In this document: one piece after another, positions 11,418 to 24,580 of the stretch
How positions within the stretch are numbered: the first letter of the stretch is position 1
Layout of the letters: each line of letters begins with the position of its first letter
Assembly (NCBI GenBank): GCA_036852015.1
Contig: JAANDG010000675.1
Coordinates: 1-64,000 of the forward strand
From: Pelodera strongyloides
Taxonomy: Eukaryota > Nematoda > Chromadorea > Rhabditida > Rhabditidae
Length of the DNA: 64,000 nucleotides
Reading direction: 5' to 3'
Translations under genes and position numbers: made by a program
The notes under the pieces: generated by a model
Databases searched by the model: none
What the model saw: the letters and a program-made list of their open reading frames with translations, nothing else
What the model was told of the DNA's origin: nothing

Positions 11418-11580
11418 AGCGAAATGCCAGCCTCTTTGGAAAATTTGCATATGATAAGCAAATCCTATGTATCCTATGCTAATTTTGCGCGATTGCCGTG
11501 GACGATCGCGCAAAATTAGCATAAGATACATAGGATTTGCTTATCATATGCAAATTTTCCAAAGGGGCTAGCATTTCGCT
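11418..11580. mobile_element. TTAA-flanked foldback MITE, family A
   Basis: A 163-bp near-perfect hairpin with terminal repeats AGCGAAATGCCAGC / GCTAGCATTTCGCT. It is flanked on both sides by TTAA (11414-11417 and 11581-11584). The arms share AAAATTTGCATATGATAAGC. The start of another copy closes the window at 63982. Confidence 0.9.
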
Positions 11581-11760
11581 TTAACCTTGGTCTTGGAGAT
11601 AGCATAGAAAGAAATTGAAAAAAAAGCAAGAATATTTTTGATTTCTCGAATCATTCTTCTGATAATCTGATGTGCAAGGTAGACGAGAACTAGACTTGAG
11701 GTAATATCACAAATATAAAACTAAGCAAACAAATAAATAAATAACACAAAAACTATCTAT

Positions 11761-11943
11761 TCACCGACGCGTGATGTAACTCCTGTTTTGGCTTTCTCTA
11801 TGGGGAAAACATATAAAATTCCGAATCTTTAAAGCGGTACGGCTCGTGGCTTCAAAAGTATGCTGGGCAACTGCATATCCATGTATTAGATGCAAAGCAG
11901 TGTGTCCTTCTGTGCCGTAAGGGCGTAAACCACGTGCCACCTC
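11761..11943 (-). other. Possible coding remnant (ankyrin-like)
   Basis: An open frame of 60 codons without ATG reads RGLRPYGTEGHTALHLIHGYA. GHTALHL is typical of an ankyrin repeat. There is only one such repeat and no clear splice sites, so it may be a relic or chance. Confidence 0.2.
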
Positions 11944-12864
11944 TTATAAGCGTCGGTGAATGCAGAATGCACACTAATATGTAGGCCAAAATGCAAACAC
12001 TCGGGACTAAATGTTCAGAAAGTAACATCAAAGTACAGGGATAATTGCACATTGTAATAGAAGAATCAGCTCGGTACATAGAATCTCGTTGCATAAAACA
12101 TGTGTAAATGAACCAAAAAAAAAAACTATTCGTCACATAAAACTCAAATTAATCATTGCATAAAACTTGCACTAATTTTCGGATTCGAAGCTGATCACAG
12201 TAATGTTTAAGAATCAAGGAATACCCATCACCAATTAGTACTATGATATATGAAGAAGGTTAACGTGGTACATAACATTATACATTATACATCGAGTCGG
12301 GAGGAGTGAGATCCACATACCGGTACTTTTCAGTCGAGAACCTGTGCTTCTGAGGCTGGGCCTGGTGCAAGACTTCATAAAGCTGGACCTGTCTTGGATA
12401 TCTAGCCTCTCTTTCTTATGATAATCAGTCTCATAACCTCAAAGTATTGATAATATAATAATAGTGCTCGAAAATCACTCACTCCTCCCTCTCACAACTC
12501 GGCTGATCGATACACTAAAAAAATTTCGATGATCAAATTCTACCTAAAACAACAATAATGCAAAACTAAACTATATTGCACACAACATATTCAAAGACAT
12601 TATTTTATCAAGATCATAGCTTTTCTAAATTCTCTGTTTTTACTTAATAATTGCACTATGAAAATCGATTCCTATTAAAATATACATACAGTGGGGTAAC
12701 GCGTATCTAGAATATAAAAAACTAAAAAAAATTCTCCCTACGCAAGTGGTCGCTAGCTTTGTGACCGATACTAATACACATTCTTTTCTACGAAACTTTC
12801 ACTAACAAGAGCTCAGAATCTACATGAAAGTAATGACGACCTTCGCGGAATCTATTACGTCTTT
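11944..12864. other. Intergenic; one orphan exon-like stretch
   Basis: On the minus strand, about 12412-12324, an acceptor-like GGCTAG, an open stretch (QKHRFSTEKYR in one frame) and a donor-like GTATGT occur in order. It lies downstream of the last nuclear-receptor exon and could be the edge of another gene. No partner exons were found. Confidence 0.25.
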
Positions 12865-15800
12865 TTACATAAAGTTGAACGTATTTGCCGGGTCCGGGGC
12901 CGACTGGGACCCATTATTGTAGAACGTTGTGGGGGTTTGATAGATATTGGTGGGAATATAGGACGTCGAATGGGGTAAGGTCGGGAACTGTGTGGGGAAG
13001 AAATAATTATACTGGGGAGGCACTACCAATGGGGAAGACCTGGGAGGATCCACCACTGGGAGAGGAGCATGAGAAAGGGGAGTCGTCTGCTTCTAAAAAT
13101 GAGCATTTTTTGTGATGTAACTCTGTCTAAAAAAGTCTCACCTAGGTAGCCCTCTTTTTGGTGGTCTTGTTAGAGTGCAGCCTTTGAGGCCCTTTAGCTT
13201 TATTACTTTGTAACGGTAATATTCTGTTGACTGGTTGAAGAGTCAAGAATTATAATTGCTGATACATACCGTAGAGTGATTGCTTCTACTATTTTCTTCT
13301 GATGTTTTGCCAGAAAGAACGTCGGAGAGGTCAGAGGGTAGTATAGGAGATGGGCAGAGAGTCTGAGTACTCACGTCTGTGCGTTCTTTGATGCACGGAG
13401 AAGGCATAATCTGCAAGTGCTGTGGACATTAGCCTCTTTAGCATAAGAATAACTGGATATGCATATGCGACTTACACGGAGAGAATCATCATTGCGGCCT
13501 GTTTTTGAAAAAGTGGACAACTGAATTCTCTGGTCTCCAACCGCGCAGCGCACCTCCAGTCAGGGGCGCTCGACCCTTCTTTTTGCCCCCATACGCGGCT
13601 AGCCGGTGCCCCCCTACGCGGCTGGCAGGTGCCCCCCTGCGCGGTTAACCCTCCACCGCAAAAATAAAAAGACAGACCACATCCGCAAAACAAATGCACC
13701 GAGCAGGAATCGAACCTATGAAATTCACTAATTATGTTCGGAAGCCAGCACCTTAGACCACTCGGCCATAAAGCGCATGTCTAATAATCGAAACGAAACA
13801 TTGGGTGGTGACAGCGGACACGTCGAAATTGTGCGGCTGGGTGCGCGCTTGGCTGGGGGTCCCCTGCGCGGTTGACTGGGGGTGCGCTGCGCGGTTGAGG
13901 CCCGGAGCCCCAGAGGCACCGCGCACCCAGCCGCGTAGTTTGCAAACTACGCGGCTGGCCGGGGCCCCTCTGCGCGGTACGCGGCTGGCTACGCGTGTAC
14001 TCGAATATGCGCGGCTGGCTACGCGTGCACTCCAATTTGCGCGGCTGGTGCGCGGTGTGCTGCGCACCCAGGAACGTAGTTCTTACGTATTTATGGTAAT
14101 TTGGTCGAATTTAGCTCGATTTTGTGTTCATTTGCATATGCTGCATAAGGATGCTGGGCTACTCGATAGGTCTCAAAAACCGGCCGGTATTACGCTTTTA
14201 AATTTTGCACTGTCTTTCGGTTCCTTCTCCATTCGATCAAAAATGATAATAAATGCTTTAAATAATAGCAAGTGATACCTCAGCGGGATTGTCGACAAAC
14301 AATTCCACCAATATGGGATCCACTCCATGGTTTCCAAACATTCGAGCGAATTGCACATTTTCACCGACCAGGGAAGACAATTTCTAGAATTGACGACTTA
14401 TATTCAGGTCAAACATTCCCATTCCCAACAGTTCCCAACAGACAAAACATTCCAAAAATAATTCGCTTTCTGTTTCTATTCTAACAAACAATGGTTGACT
14501 ATCCAAGTACTCTAGTACTAGTAGTCTAGCCTTCCCGAACAAACAAGAAATGCTTCTTATTCTTTTGAAGTGCACTTCGAAGGAGATTTCGTGATGGAAG
14601 TGTAGAAGTCCTCAGTACCCGCTAATCTATATTATAACAATGAACTTACTGCTAAAGGTGGGAGCAACAGCAAAATGTTCCCAAAACGACTTGTCACTGA
14701 AGAGATCGGTTGTTCGGGTTGAATTCGCTCCCTGAATGCAAATACAGGATGCATACAAGATTGATCTGTTCCCTACTGTATGTACAAGCAGTCAATAAAT
14801 ACTATATTTTGAAGTAATAAACATCCGAATGTTGATCACCTTATGATATTAAATAGTGCTGTCTGAACCCTATCACGAACAGAAGATATTTCTTGAGAAG
14901 TCTGCGGGCTCAAGCCGGAAGTTTCTGAAATTATTATTTAAAATGTAGCCAGATTCGCGACACATAAAAAGGACGGTTAAATTCTACATTTGGTTAAAAA
15001 GTACCTAAGGCCTAGGGTCCATAGCTAAGGCACGAAAGGTAAGGTTCTTACCTGAGTCGAGTATAATTAGGGCGGTGAGAGCAACAACTTCGCTTTCTTC
15101 CAATTGAAGTTTCCTCATTGGAGCTACGAGTTCATCCAAAACTCGACCTACCACGTTGTTCGATAACAGACTGAAAAATAGTAGTTCATTACCGAGGTAA
15201 CCTCGTTAGAGAAGTTTGAGTGTCACTTACCAGCTAGGGCTGCAGGTTGAACATTTGTTGCATCATATATCGTAATTGATTTTCTTTGTTGTACATTTTT
15301 CTTTCAAAGGAATTTTAAACTTACTTTGTCTCAAGCAAGTGCCTCGGCGGTTGCCGCGGTAGAACTGATCCATTGCAAACACATAACAAGTCAACATCTG
15401 GGCACTCCTGTTATAAAACATTTCATACAATATATTTTGTTATTCTCTTTCACAAATAACTCGCATCCGACTGAACTGAAATCATAAACAGTACTTGTTT
15501 TTTTATGCTTTGGGCTCGCTATTTTTTTGTATTAATTTGCTCAGGGATTAGAAGTTCATATTCATATTTACCTGTGATGTTCTAGCCGCTTGTGAGAATA
15601 AACAGTAGGAAGCGAACACAGAACGCAGTAACAACACCTAAACTTTTGCAATATTGCAGTAATAATAATAATAATAATAAGAATAATAATAATAATAGTA
15701 ACAAATATAATGTTTGAGCGTGAAAAAGAATGGTGTTTAGATCAAAAAATTTTCATTATTTTTATGAAGTCTACCTTTTCCTGTATGTTTGATGTGTGTA

Positions 15801-18204
15801 GAAGACTGAAGATTCCGTCGACCCAATTTATACAGGCGAAGACGTACCTGAAGAGATGGCAGAATAATAGTAAACAAAAAAGAAGAGGAATACTTACTCT
15901 CAAGATGAAAACTAATAATTGAGCTATTAGAATACCACAAGGAGAAGTCTGGGGGTCTTTTCTGCAAAAAATGTCGCGTTAGATCATTGTTTCCCATTTC
16001 GCTGCGGGGAGCATTTTAACTCCGTAACCATTGTGGCGAGCAAATGGCATCAAGTATCAGCAGAGTGAAAAGGAGTATCTCACCTCCTCATTGCCGCAAC
16101 GAGTTGTTCGACTGTGGCAACTCTTCCCATGCAGTGTGACATCTAAATCGACTTCATTTCAATTTGGGTATGCCTTTGGGCTTAAAGTCCCATCCCTCAA
16201 GCACTGTATTTATTATGGTTGCCCACCACTGAAACTGACTGAAACTATTGTGGCGAGTCCACAAGACTAATTATGCTAATGGATTTGAATGCGACGAAAC
16301 CCTGTATTTGATAAAATGGTAGAGTGTTTACCTCAAATAATTCATTCGAGTAAAGACATTTGTTGAGGAACAGTGTGCCAATATCCATATCTGGGTCCTA
16401 AAGTAGATTATCATAACTATTGTGGGTCACAGTCAGTAGTACGCAGGGATTCCATTGTCCATACTCCATACAAGATCGATGTAAATTTAATGCACCCATG
16501 TTAAATGTGTGCGCAGATTCTGTTTTCCGACTATAAATTTAAAGATTTTCCTAATAATTAATAAAAAGTGAAGCCTTATTCGTACCGGTTTAATCTGCGC
16601 AATTCCTACAGGTAAATTTGTATTGGCCGCTGAATGGCCGGCAGCTCCTCTCTGTTCGATTTCAACAAGGAAAGAGACCAACATGTCCTCATTTGATGTT
16701 CTAAATAAAGAATATAAATACGATATTAGAAAGCTGCCGCAAAAATATGACACTGAATATCCATAAAGATGTGTCATTTTTCTCTGCGGGGACACAATGG
16801 ATTTATGCACACGTAGCCTTCAATAATATCCAACCTTCTCGGCTAATATTATGTCTTAATAAATAAATAAATCTTTTACACTTCAAGAGCGTGCACCTTT
16901 ATTCAAGTCTTATTGTTAGTCAACGTGTCTCTCCCCTCAACCCTCTAGTTTCCCTCTATCTTCCTATGCTCTGCGTGTTGCACAAACATCTTGATACAAT
17001 GAATTAGCATATGTGTTAAATTGTACTCACGGACTGTCAGATCGTGGACTTGGCAGGCTTCCCTCCCTCTTTAACTTCCTCTTTCTCGGGTTTTTCTGTT
17101 TTCCAATAACATCTCGATCAGGACGAATTGCTGAAAAGACACGTTCTATTATATTTATAGGATTAATGATAATCTCATAATTCTGGCTAATTTTCGATTT
17201 AATGGAACAAAAAAGCAAGCATATCCAGAATTAGTACCAAAACATGACAGCGGCTCATTATTTATTGAAAAGGTAAAATGCAATATTTAATGACCAATTG
17301 TCTCACATAGAATTCAAAAAGTCTAATCCTTTATGAGGCCCCAAGCACAAAATGTGGATTCTAAAAATAAGCCTACTCCAAAAAATAGGACAAATTCTAA
17401 GCAAGTCTATCCTACGCCTAAGGCCAACTCCAAGGAACCATGTCAGTTTGTAATCCGAATTCAAAAATTGGGGTGTGAGTTTATTCAATAATGCCTTACC
17501 ATCTGGCTCCATCCCCATCCGAAGACAGCGTTGGAAACGACAGAAACGACACGCATTCCGCTGATCTGAAAAACGAGCACTAGAAACTAGAATTATGACT
17601 TCACAAAGTCTTCTTATTAGAAAATATAAAAAAATGCCAGCCATTCAGTGCGCGTGCTATACATTTTTACTTGTATATAATTTTGGAATACAGCACCCAA
17701 AATGTAGGGAATTTCCTCCTCTTTTCCAATGAAGTAAACATCTCATGCGTATGCAGAAATAGCACAAATAGAATGACAAATAAAGTAAAGGCATACCTTT
17801 ATCGATACTACATTTCTGTGTGTATCGACATGAATACGTCTGTCCAGAGCGGATTGTCCTCCGAAAGAAACCCTTGCACCTGGACACAAAACGATCACAA
17901 TTATTTTTCACGTATGCCCACCAAGTTTTCTAAGTGCCATATCCAAAATACGAGAACATGTCAAGATTTGCCGATTTACTCAATGCATTGTAAACATTTC
18001 TTAAACCATAAGTAGCACTAACAAGCAGCCTCTATACAAGTACTCAATGATGAAAAGCTTCGCAGGAACTATTAACAAACAATATGATATGGAGCCATGA
18101 CAAAAAAATATGTAAACAAACCCATAGCAGGCCATCACTCCATAATGTTTCCCAGCTGACCGGTCCCCACAAACCATACAGTATGACCCGTCATTGAGGT
18201 CCAT
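12865..18204 (-). CDS. HNF4-like nuclear hormone receptor, 14-17 exons
   Basis: Ligand-regulated transcription factor, nuclear. Core exons: 18204-18122, 17879-17797, 17565-17500, 17130-17031, 16700-16610, 16397-16332, 16142-16084, 15847-15775, 15637-15572, 15407-15325, 15170-15052, 14924-14840, 14731-14650, 14383-14258; phases agree and give 393 residues. The zinc fingers use Cys 9/12/26/29 and 45/51/61/64, with P-box CYGCKGFF. The GMEPDAIRPDRD hinge follows. The ligand domain runs about 140-385 with NGSVLPR, VLDELVAPMRKLQLEE, RFGNILLLLPPLA and an AF-2-like DPILVELF. If the donor GAG|GTATCA (14279) is used, phase-0 exons 13410-13375, 13362-13270 and 13092-12865 add a 118-residue Pro/Ser/Thr-rich F domain (505 residues). 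An acceptor at 18232 allows a 9-residue upstream extension or trans-splicing. The subgroup was not assigned. Confidence 0.93.
13500..14070. repeat. GC-rich GCGCGGCTGG arrays around a tRNA-like repeat
   Basis: Short degenerate units built on (T/G)GCGCGGCTGGC or CCCCTACGCGGCTGGC repeat on both sides of a tRNA-like element at 13686-13775. The stretch is far more GC-rich than its surroundings. It fills the intron between the receptor's LBD exon and its F-domain exons. Confidence 0.7.
13686..13775 (-). repeat. tRNA-Leu/Ser-like SINE head
   Basis: On the minus strand it reads ATGGCCGAGTGGTCTAAGG (A box) and later AGGTTCGATTCCTGCTC (B box) with a long middle arm, like a class II tRNA. The acceptor stem is not convincing. 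A related A-box segment lies at 37284-37312, also beside a GC-rich array. Confidence 0.6.
15658..15701. repeat. (AAT)n microsatellite
   Basis: About 14 units of TAA/AAT with one interruption, in an intron of the nuclear receptor. Confidence 0.9.
16873..16906 (+). repeat. Repeat family X, terminal fragment
   Basis: CTTCAAGAGCGTGCACCTTT and ATTCAAG match the outer end of the family X copies at 2801, 38001 and 42311, inverted. It lies in the nuclear-receptor intron between the hinge exon and the next exon. Confidence 0.6.
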
Positions 18205-18231
18205 TCCCGGAGCTTCCCCAGCGGGGAATGG

Positions 18232-20046
18232 CTACAAAAGGGCTACGGTAAGATACAGTATATTCGAAGGAAAACGTGAAACACTACAGTAGAATAGATT
18301 GAAAACGAAGTAATTACATTGTGATAGGCCTTCACAATATCGTGGGTAACAATTCGAAATAAACAGAAATAGAGATAATGACAGAAGGATATTCAGAATT
18401 CAGAAGGATGTTCGAAGGAAATTCAAAGTACCCAAGGACACAGCGGCGAACTTCGTTCATTTTAGCAAATACTGAACAAATTAAATGAAATTCCCGTTTT
18501 TTCCAACAAAACGGTTATTCCACGCGTTAGAGCAGTGTAAAGTATAGTAGCGTGCATAATATGCGCGAATATTTACATTTACACCGCGGATGCTTTCATG
18601 TAAAGATTAGTCTTGAATAGGAGACACACTGCAAAGATATGCATATAGTCTAGTGATTAAGCAGTACACAAACAGCAAAGATTGTAGAATATAGCACATT
18701 TTAGTGGTCAAGGCAACCGGATTGTTGTATTTGACTATTACAAATACTATAAACCACGTTGTACTTTTATGGATCTCAGAAGTTAGGACATGTGCTCAAA
18801 ATAAGCTCCGTATGCAATAATTCGTCTCGTACAAGTCATAATCTCCATCATATTCTCCAAATACCATGCCTTTATTTCGAAATAAATGAATTTGAATTTT
18901 TTTATTTACATATGTGTTTAGTTTTGCTTTACCTGCGACCTGCCGTTGGAAGTAATAGTCATCAAAATAATAGAAAAAAAAGAAGTAAAGGGTGTGAAGC
19001 GCAAGTGATTTATTTATTTATTTATAATCAAGGATAACTGCACACCAATTTAAGTGTCAACTTATTTATATGAACAAAAGTTCAAAGAATCAAGAGCAAA
19101 AACATCCAAAAGAAAAGTGTTGCCCTTTTACAATGTGTGGGGGCTGCAAGAAACATTAGTCTTCTTCTTTCATGTTCCATTCTAATTTTCCCTAACATGT
19201 GACTCCAGTTTTTGTAAAGTACAATATAGTTAATTTTGTGCAACATATAATATAATTTACAAGGGATATAAACTTAAAAAAGTAGATTAAAAAGCAAAAA
19301 ATGGTACAAAATGTCAGTCGTGAGATTAGCGTGCCAGGCACCAATTAACGCTAATGCACCTTAGCTTTTATGTCAGAATTTGTAGGCAGTTTATGCCAAG
19401 TTTATGCAAGGTAAACCTCGAAAAACCAATTTTTAAGTTGAAGTTGCCCACGTTGTATATCAGTTAGTATGTATATAATGTAACTAAGCTTTTCAACTTT
19501 GATGAACTAATAGGTCATCAATAATAGGAACGTTAATTTTTGACTATACATTGGGCTGATACATATCAAGATATTCAACTATAACACTATAAGAATATTT
19601 AAACTCATTAGTAATTGAGTAAAACGTTTAATGCGCAACTTGAGCCAAAGGAGCATATGAAGCTTTCTTCGTAGCTTCGTTGAAAATAAGAATAACAAAG
19701 CAGTAGAAGGGGACAGGGCTTTTGGCGTGGCCCACACCACACATAATTAGCTACCTAGCAAAAAGAATATCATAGAGGAAATAATTATCATTGCCGACGA
19801 TATCAACGTAATTCAATGCCTAATACATCATACAGTTTTTAAGAGGCACAATTCAACTTTAGTACGCAATATGTCTTTTGGAACATTTTGTGCCCAAGTT
19901 GTGTGATTTTCACATACTAAAATACACCAAGTGTACTGACTCTATATGCACTTCGTTCAGAAATTTATACATTTCGCTGCAAATTCGTTATTTCGCGGGG
20001 GCCAATTAAGACAGGTTCTTTTTCAATAATGAAATACAGCTGAAAA
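18232..20046. other. Upstream region of the nuclear receptor, no gene seen
   Basis: AT-rich sequence with no recognisable repeat or splice-consistent frame. If the receptor has an upstream exon, it should lie here. Confidence 0.4.
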
Positions 20047-20149
20047 TTGAAATATTTCCTTTATTTTTGGTTCTTTCTGTGTTTTTTTTTTCGTTTATTT
20101 CCAATTCACGCATGTCGGTACTTGTTTGCTTTTCTCTCACTCACCATCA

Positions 20150-20217
20150 GCAGAATCAGAATTTCCCTCTCTACCCTTCCTCCCTCTCACCCTCTCTGTC
20201 CCCCATCACTCTCTACA

Positions 20218-20255
<38 letters not shown>

Positions 20256-20290
20256 GCTCTCTCTCTCTCCTACCATCCATCTCTCTTCAT
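20150..20290. repeat. (CT)n low-complexity block
   Basis: A pure CT run at about 20221-20250 sits inside a pyrimidine-rich stretch. The long open frames across it only spell Leu/Ser repeats and are artefacts of the microsatellite. Confidence 0.9.
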
Positions 20291-20484
20291 ACAGTACCCG
20301 CGATTCGAAAGCAACAGGATTGGAGAGCAGATTCTATCCAATGACAGTCGATTATCCGCAAAGGGAAATATTTATAACAATTGGCATTGCGGAAAGGACA
20401 GTGGTCATGAAAGAAAAGTTGTATACTGATGAATTCCCATTCAAACTATTTGTGCGTTTAGAATCAAGCATATACATATGATAT

Positions 20485-22616
20485 GATTGCATCACGTTCA
20501 CTCTGTTGTTAAGTCAGAGGATTTAACGGAAGAGTTATGAATGTGCCGAAGCAGCCGGAGTTTTAGAAACACTACTGTGAAAACCGTGCGTCATAGTTCT
20601 AAGCGTTCGCGGGCACACCCTCTCAGATATACCGTGGATGCACACAATTTAGTAAGCAGGTTGGCAAAGAATTTATGAAAAGCTGGCATAATCGTGAATC
20701 TGCAAGTAAATCTATAAAATGATTCTCAGGAAATCCCATGATCTACCGTAGTTACACTGTTACACATAAGTAGGTAGCAGTTTATCAAAGAATTTTAAGT
20801 GCTTAGAATCGTGAAGGTGCATTTCAATAGTTATTGAATCGCTGAAGTATATCTATAAACGTATGGTCACCTTTACTGGCTTTCTCAACTCGTCGTTATT
20901 CCTCGCAATAATATTGTAGTCAATATAGTTGACCATGACCATGGCTTCTTACGGTAGCGCTACTTCTTTTGACCAACGAGTGGCCAACGTGCCGACAAAA
21001 ACAATAAACTGGACGAACGCCCCTATGGAACTTTTATTTTTTCATTATTTTTTTTCCTCAAATACCACACATCTAATTCGAACGGCCGCATTTTTTCTAG
21101 CTGATTATAGTTTATGTATATATATTAGGTGTCATATATACGGCCCTCTCCTTATTCAGCACTATTTCCAGGTCCTCTAACGGCCCCTTGAGGGCGGTTC
21201 TACTTAATAATATGGGCCCGGGGCCCGCACTGGGCGCCTCTGCCTAGCGGTGCCAGGTACTAAAGACACAAACACATAAATATAAGTCGAGATTATAATA
21301 GAAAGGCGTCACTGCAAATTACCGTATATGCTGGGTTGATTATAGAGTTAGAGAAGGGGAACGCTGTTCGAACTCTTGTTTATTATACATATATAACATA
21401 TAAGAATAAGAGAGACAGGCTTTTTATGAAAGAGGAACTTCAGAGGCACCAGGGATTTAGAGGTGGCTTGGGTGAAAAAATAGCTATAAAAATAAACATC
21501 AAAAACCAAAGGGATTGGTAATAGTTCATTAATAATTACTGGACGGATAAAAACACAGCAGGAAGCTATTTAATGACTATGACTATGCAGAAAGAGCCGT
21601 TTCTCTCTACAAAAGATTTAAAAAAAAAATATTCGTAAGCTAGAAGTTCACTTTTTTCGTCTCCAAATAAAATTTGAGCACTGCTTCAGCAAATGTATTT
21701 AGTTTTTTTGAACAGGGAAAAAAACCTGCTCTTTCTATAAAATGGGAGCTACAGTCAATTAAAGTCTTCTGTAAACAAATACTTATAGCGAAAAGTATCT
21801 AAAAGATCAGAGCCAAAGAAGAAGTTTCTGCTGAAGTTGCTGGCCCACAGAAGAGAAAAGCGCAAAAACACTCTTTGTAAACATGTAAACAGTGGGGACC
21901 AAACACACACACACGCGATGTACCGTATCAAAAGTACAGAGTTTTGCTGATTATTGAAAGGTTTCGCAATGATCACCAGGAAATTCAGCAAAATGTTTCT
22001 CTGTGCGCGTGACCGTACAACGGTTAATTAATTCACTCATTCTATTTCAAAGGCTAATTCATACATGCTACAGTACCAAACAATCAAGGGACAATTCAAC
22101 CGATCCAGCTAATGGACAGCGCCGTTCATACTGTATAGTTCCTACTTCCTGCTATGCGCGCCTGGTGGTTGAAAACAGTGGGAGAAACAAGCAGCTAAAT
22201 GTCCAATAGGAAAAATCTAAGAAAAAAAAAACAAAGAAAGGCGGTTAAATTTAGACATATTACTGGATTACGGTATGATTAGCGGATATCTGATACCGTA
22301 CACTCATGCAGACCATAGAAAAAACTGCTATTTCTTTATCTTCGGGGAACTGGATCACTGCAAACTGCTTCAAATCCTTTTTTCTTATTTTGCGCCCTTT
22401 TGTGCAAAACATATCTCTTTCTCTCATTCGCTCTTTTCTGTATTTATGCGTCAACCGTCTCTCAGATATCAACCCTGATCACCCTGAACTTTTCAATAAA
22501 TGAGAATACGGTAAACAATGTTGCCGGAAACTGTCGATACATTGCCTACGCCCGGAAGAGCTTGCTTAACGCTTCGGTGACAGCTTGATGATTTATGTTT
22601 GTGATCATTAATCTCT
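20485..22616. other. Intergenic, no gene seen
   Basis: The only recognised item is a short match near 20550-20620 (ACTACTGTGAAAACCGTGCG) to the foldback family at 42807-43252. A short CA run is at 21903-21912. Confidence 0.4.
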
Positions 22617-22620
22617 TTAA

Positions 22621-22968
22621 AGGAGGAGGCTCACGAGAATGAAGTGCTCAAATAGTTTCCTTTTATCGACAGACGATGGTATTTAATTCCGAAAGACATA
22701 CTTTACAAAGTAAAAGCTTTGAATTGGAAGGAGTAAATCAATATAAAACTATGAAGTCTATAAAAATTTTGGATCGTAGTAAATATTTGATTTCCATAGT
22801 GGGCATGCAAATTTACAAGTCATTTTGCAAGCCGGCGAAAAATTTGAATGCCCACTATGGAAATCAACTATTTACTACGATCCAAAATTTTTATAGACTT
22901 CATAGTCTTATATTGATTTACTCCTTTCAATTAAAAGTCTTTGCTTTGTAAAGCATGTCTTTCGCCAT
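22621..22968. mobile_element. TTAA foldback MITE, family B, right end lost
   Basis: It begins after TTAA (22617-22620) with AGGAGGAGGCTCACGAGAAT. It folds back around a centre near 22825; the arms share TTTGGATCGTAGTAAAT and ATAGTGGGCATGCAAATT. The right arm stops before the outer ~45 bp. The intact sister is at 47384-47777. Confidence 0.85.
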
Positions 22969-23742
22969 AATCATAATCAACTGCACACCACAAACAAAAG
23001 TGAATGACATTATGGAAGAGCCAAGCCTATGTACGAGCAAGTTTGGGAACCTAGATATGTCTTTGCTACGAATAAGTATGGAGTATGGCCTACCAAAAAA
23101 ATTGCAATCAAAATTTTTGCTAGGCCACACTCATTCGTATTTTCACCCATGAGTAAAGGTCTGACGCGACGGCAAGAATTACTGAGTTTGAGCTAAACAC
23201 AACAATTATGCACTATATAGGATCATAGCGATAACGTTTTGGACAAATTAATAGTGTCCATAAGTGAAAAGTATTTGGCTTGATGCCACGAACAAACTGA
23301 AAAATGGGCAGCCCGTCTTCCCTAGGTCTAGTCTGACCCTTTTGGCAAGATCAGTGTCTAGTTATAAGCAGGAAAGACACTTGACTTGAAAACGGGATTT
23401 AAATATCTCGTGGCTCTCTGCAAACTTTTTGGTCTCTCATGTTGCGAGAGAGCCCAATAATGGGAGCAAGCACCCGGGTGTACCGGATTGTACCCAGGGC
23501 TGGGATCAGATAATGGGAGCGGAAGATGAACAATCTCGGGAAAAGATCGACTGAAATTTGAATGCTTAATATCTGAACTATACAAAAGAGCAATATGGAA
23601 TATGCAATCTGATCTTATGTATAGGGATATTTTCTGCTAGGGCTATGTTCCATTCGCGGACGTATAGTGCTCATGGCATGCGATAGTAACAATAAGTACC
23701 ATGCTCTACTGATCCTATGTAAGATAGGATTCATACTTTTTC
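22969..23742. other. Intergenic, no gene seen
   Basis: No gene or repeat family was recognised in this stretch. Confidence 0.35.
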
Positions 23743-24580
23743 AGAAGAAATGTTCTGTTATCAGAATCGAAATTATCCAGTTATTCACATCTTACAATTG
23801 ATAGTGCACGTGCACCCAATGGTGCCACAATGATGCCCATCACCAGAGGGGTGCTAATATTATTCATTACTAATTAGCTCACATTTGTATCACTTCTTCA
23901 TATGGGCAGCACCAACCTGGCCCGCATTCTCGCAGACAAAGCGCAGTTTCTCCGCAACGCGGAAAAATATAGAAAATTGCGTTCGTCAAAGAGATGACAG
24001 TGGAGTTTGGGTGAATTTTCGGTTTTTTTACGGTTGAGAAAAAGAAGCAAAACATTACTATGTCTCTCTTACGCAAAACCCGGCGCACTGAGACGAGATG
24101 GAAAGATGTGACAGATCAGGAACGAAAGTCCTTTGCACCGGCTTCGCAAAATTTAAGCCAATTTATGATCAGGCTAAAGCCAATTTATGATCAGGGCAGA
24201 AGAAATGTTCTGTTATCACACTCGAAATTATCCAGTTATTCACATCTTACAATTAATAGTCGATAGTGCGTGCACGCTATGGTGCCACAATGATGCCCAT
24301 CAACAGAGGGGTGCTAATATTATTCATTACTAATTAGCTCACATTTGTGCAACTTCTTCTGATGGGCAGCATCACCCTGGCCCACATTCTCGCAGACAAC
24401 GCGCAGTTTTTCCACAACGCGGAAAAATATGGAAAATTGCGTTCGTCAAAGAGATGACAGTGGAGTTTGGATGAATTTTCGGTTTTTTTTACGGTTGAGA
24501 AAAAAGGAGCAAAATATTACTATGGTTCTCTCTTACGCGAATCCCGGCGCAGTGAGACAAGACGGAAATATGTGACAGTT
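23743..24580. repeat. 456-bp tandem duplication beside the satellite
   Basis: AGAAGAAATGTTCTGTTATCA begins units at 23743 and 24199. They share CCAGTTATTCACATCTTACA and AAATTGCGTTCGTCAAAGAG. Text near 24130-24180 (AAATTTAAGCCAATTTA) recurs beyond the far end of the satellite at 29745-29765. The duplication and the satellite may therefore belong to one larger element. Confidence 0.8.

Noticed and set aside
15898..15961. Exon-like stretch in the nuclear receptor with acceptor TTTTTTGCAG and donor GTAAGT
   Set aside because: Including it breaks the phase between neighbouring exons and interrupts the conserved LBD reading; exon 16142-16084 joins 15847-15775 directly.
20047..20481. Overlapping 144- and 120-codon frames
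   Set aside because: Ser/Leu runs come from a CT microsatellite.
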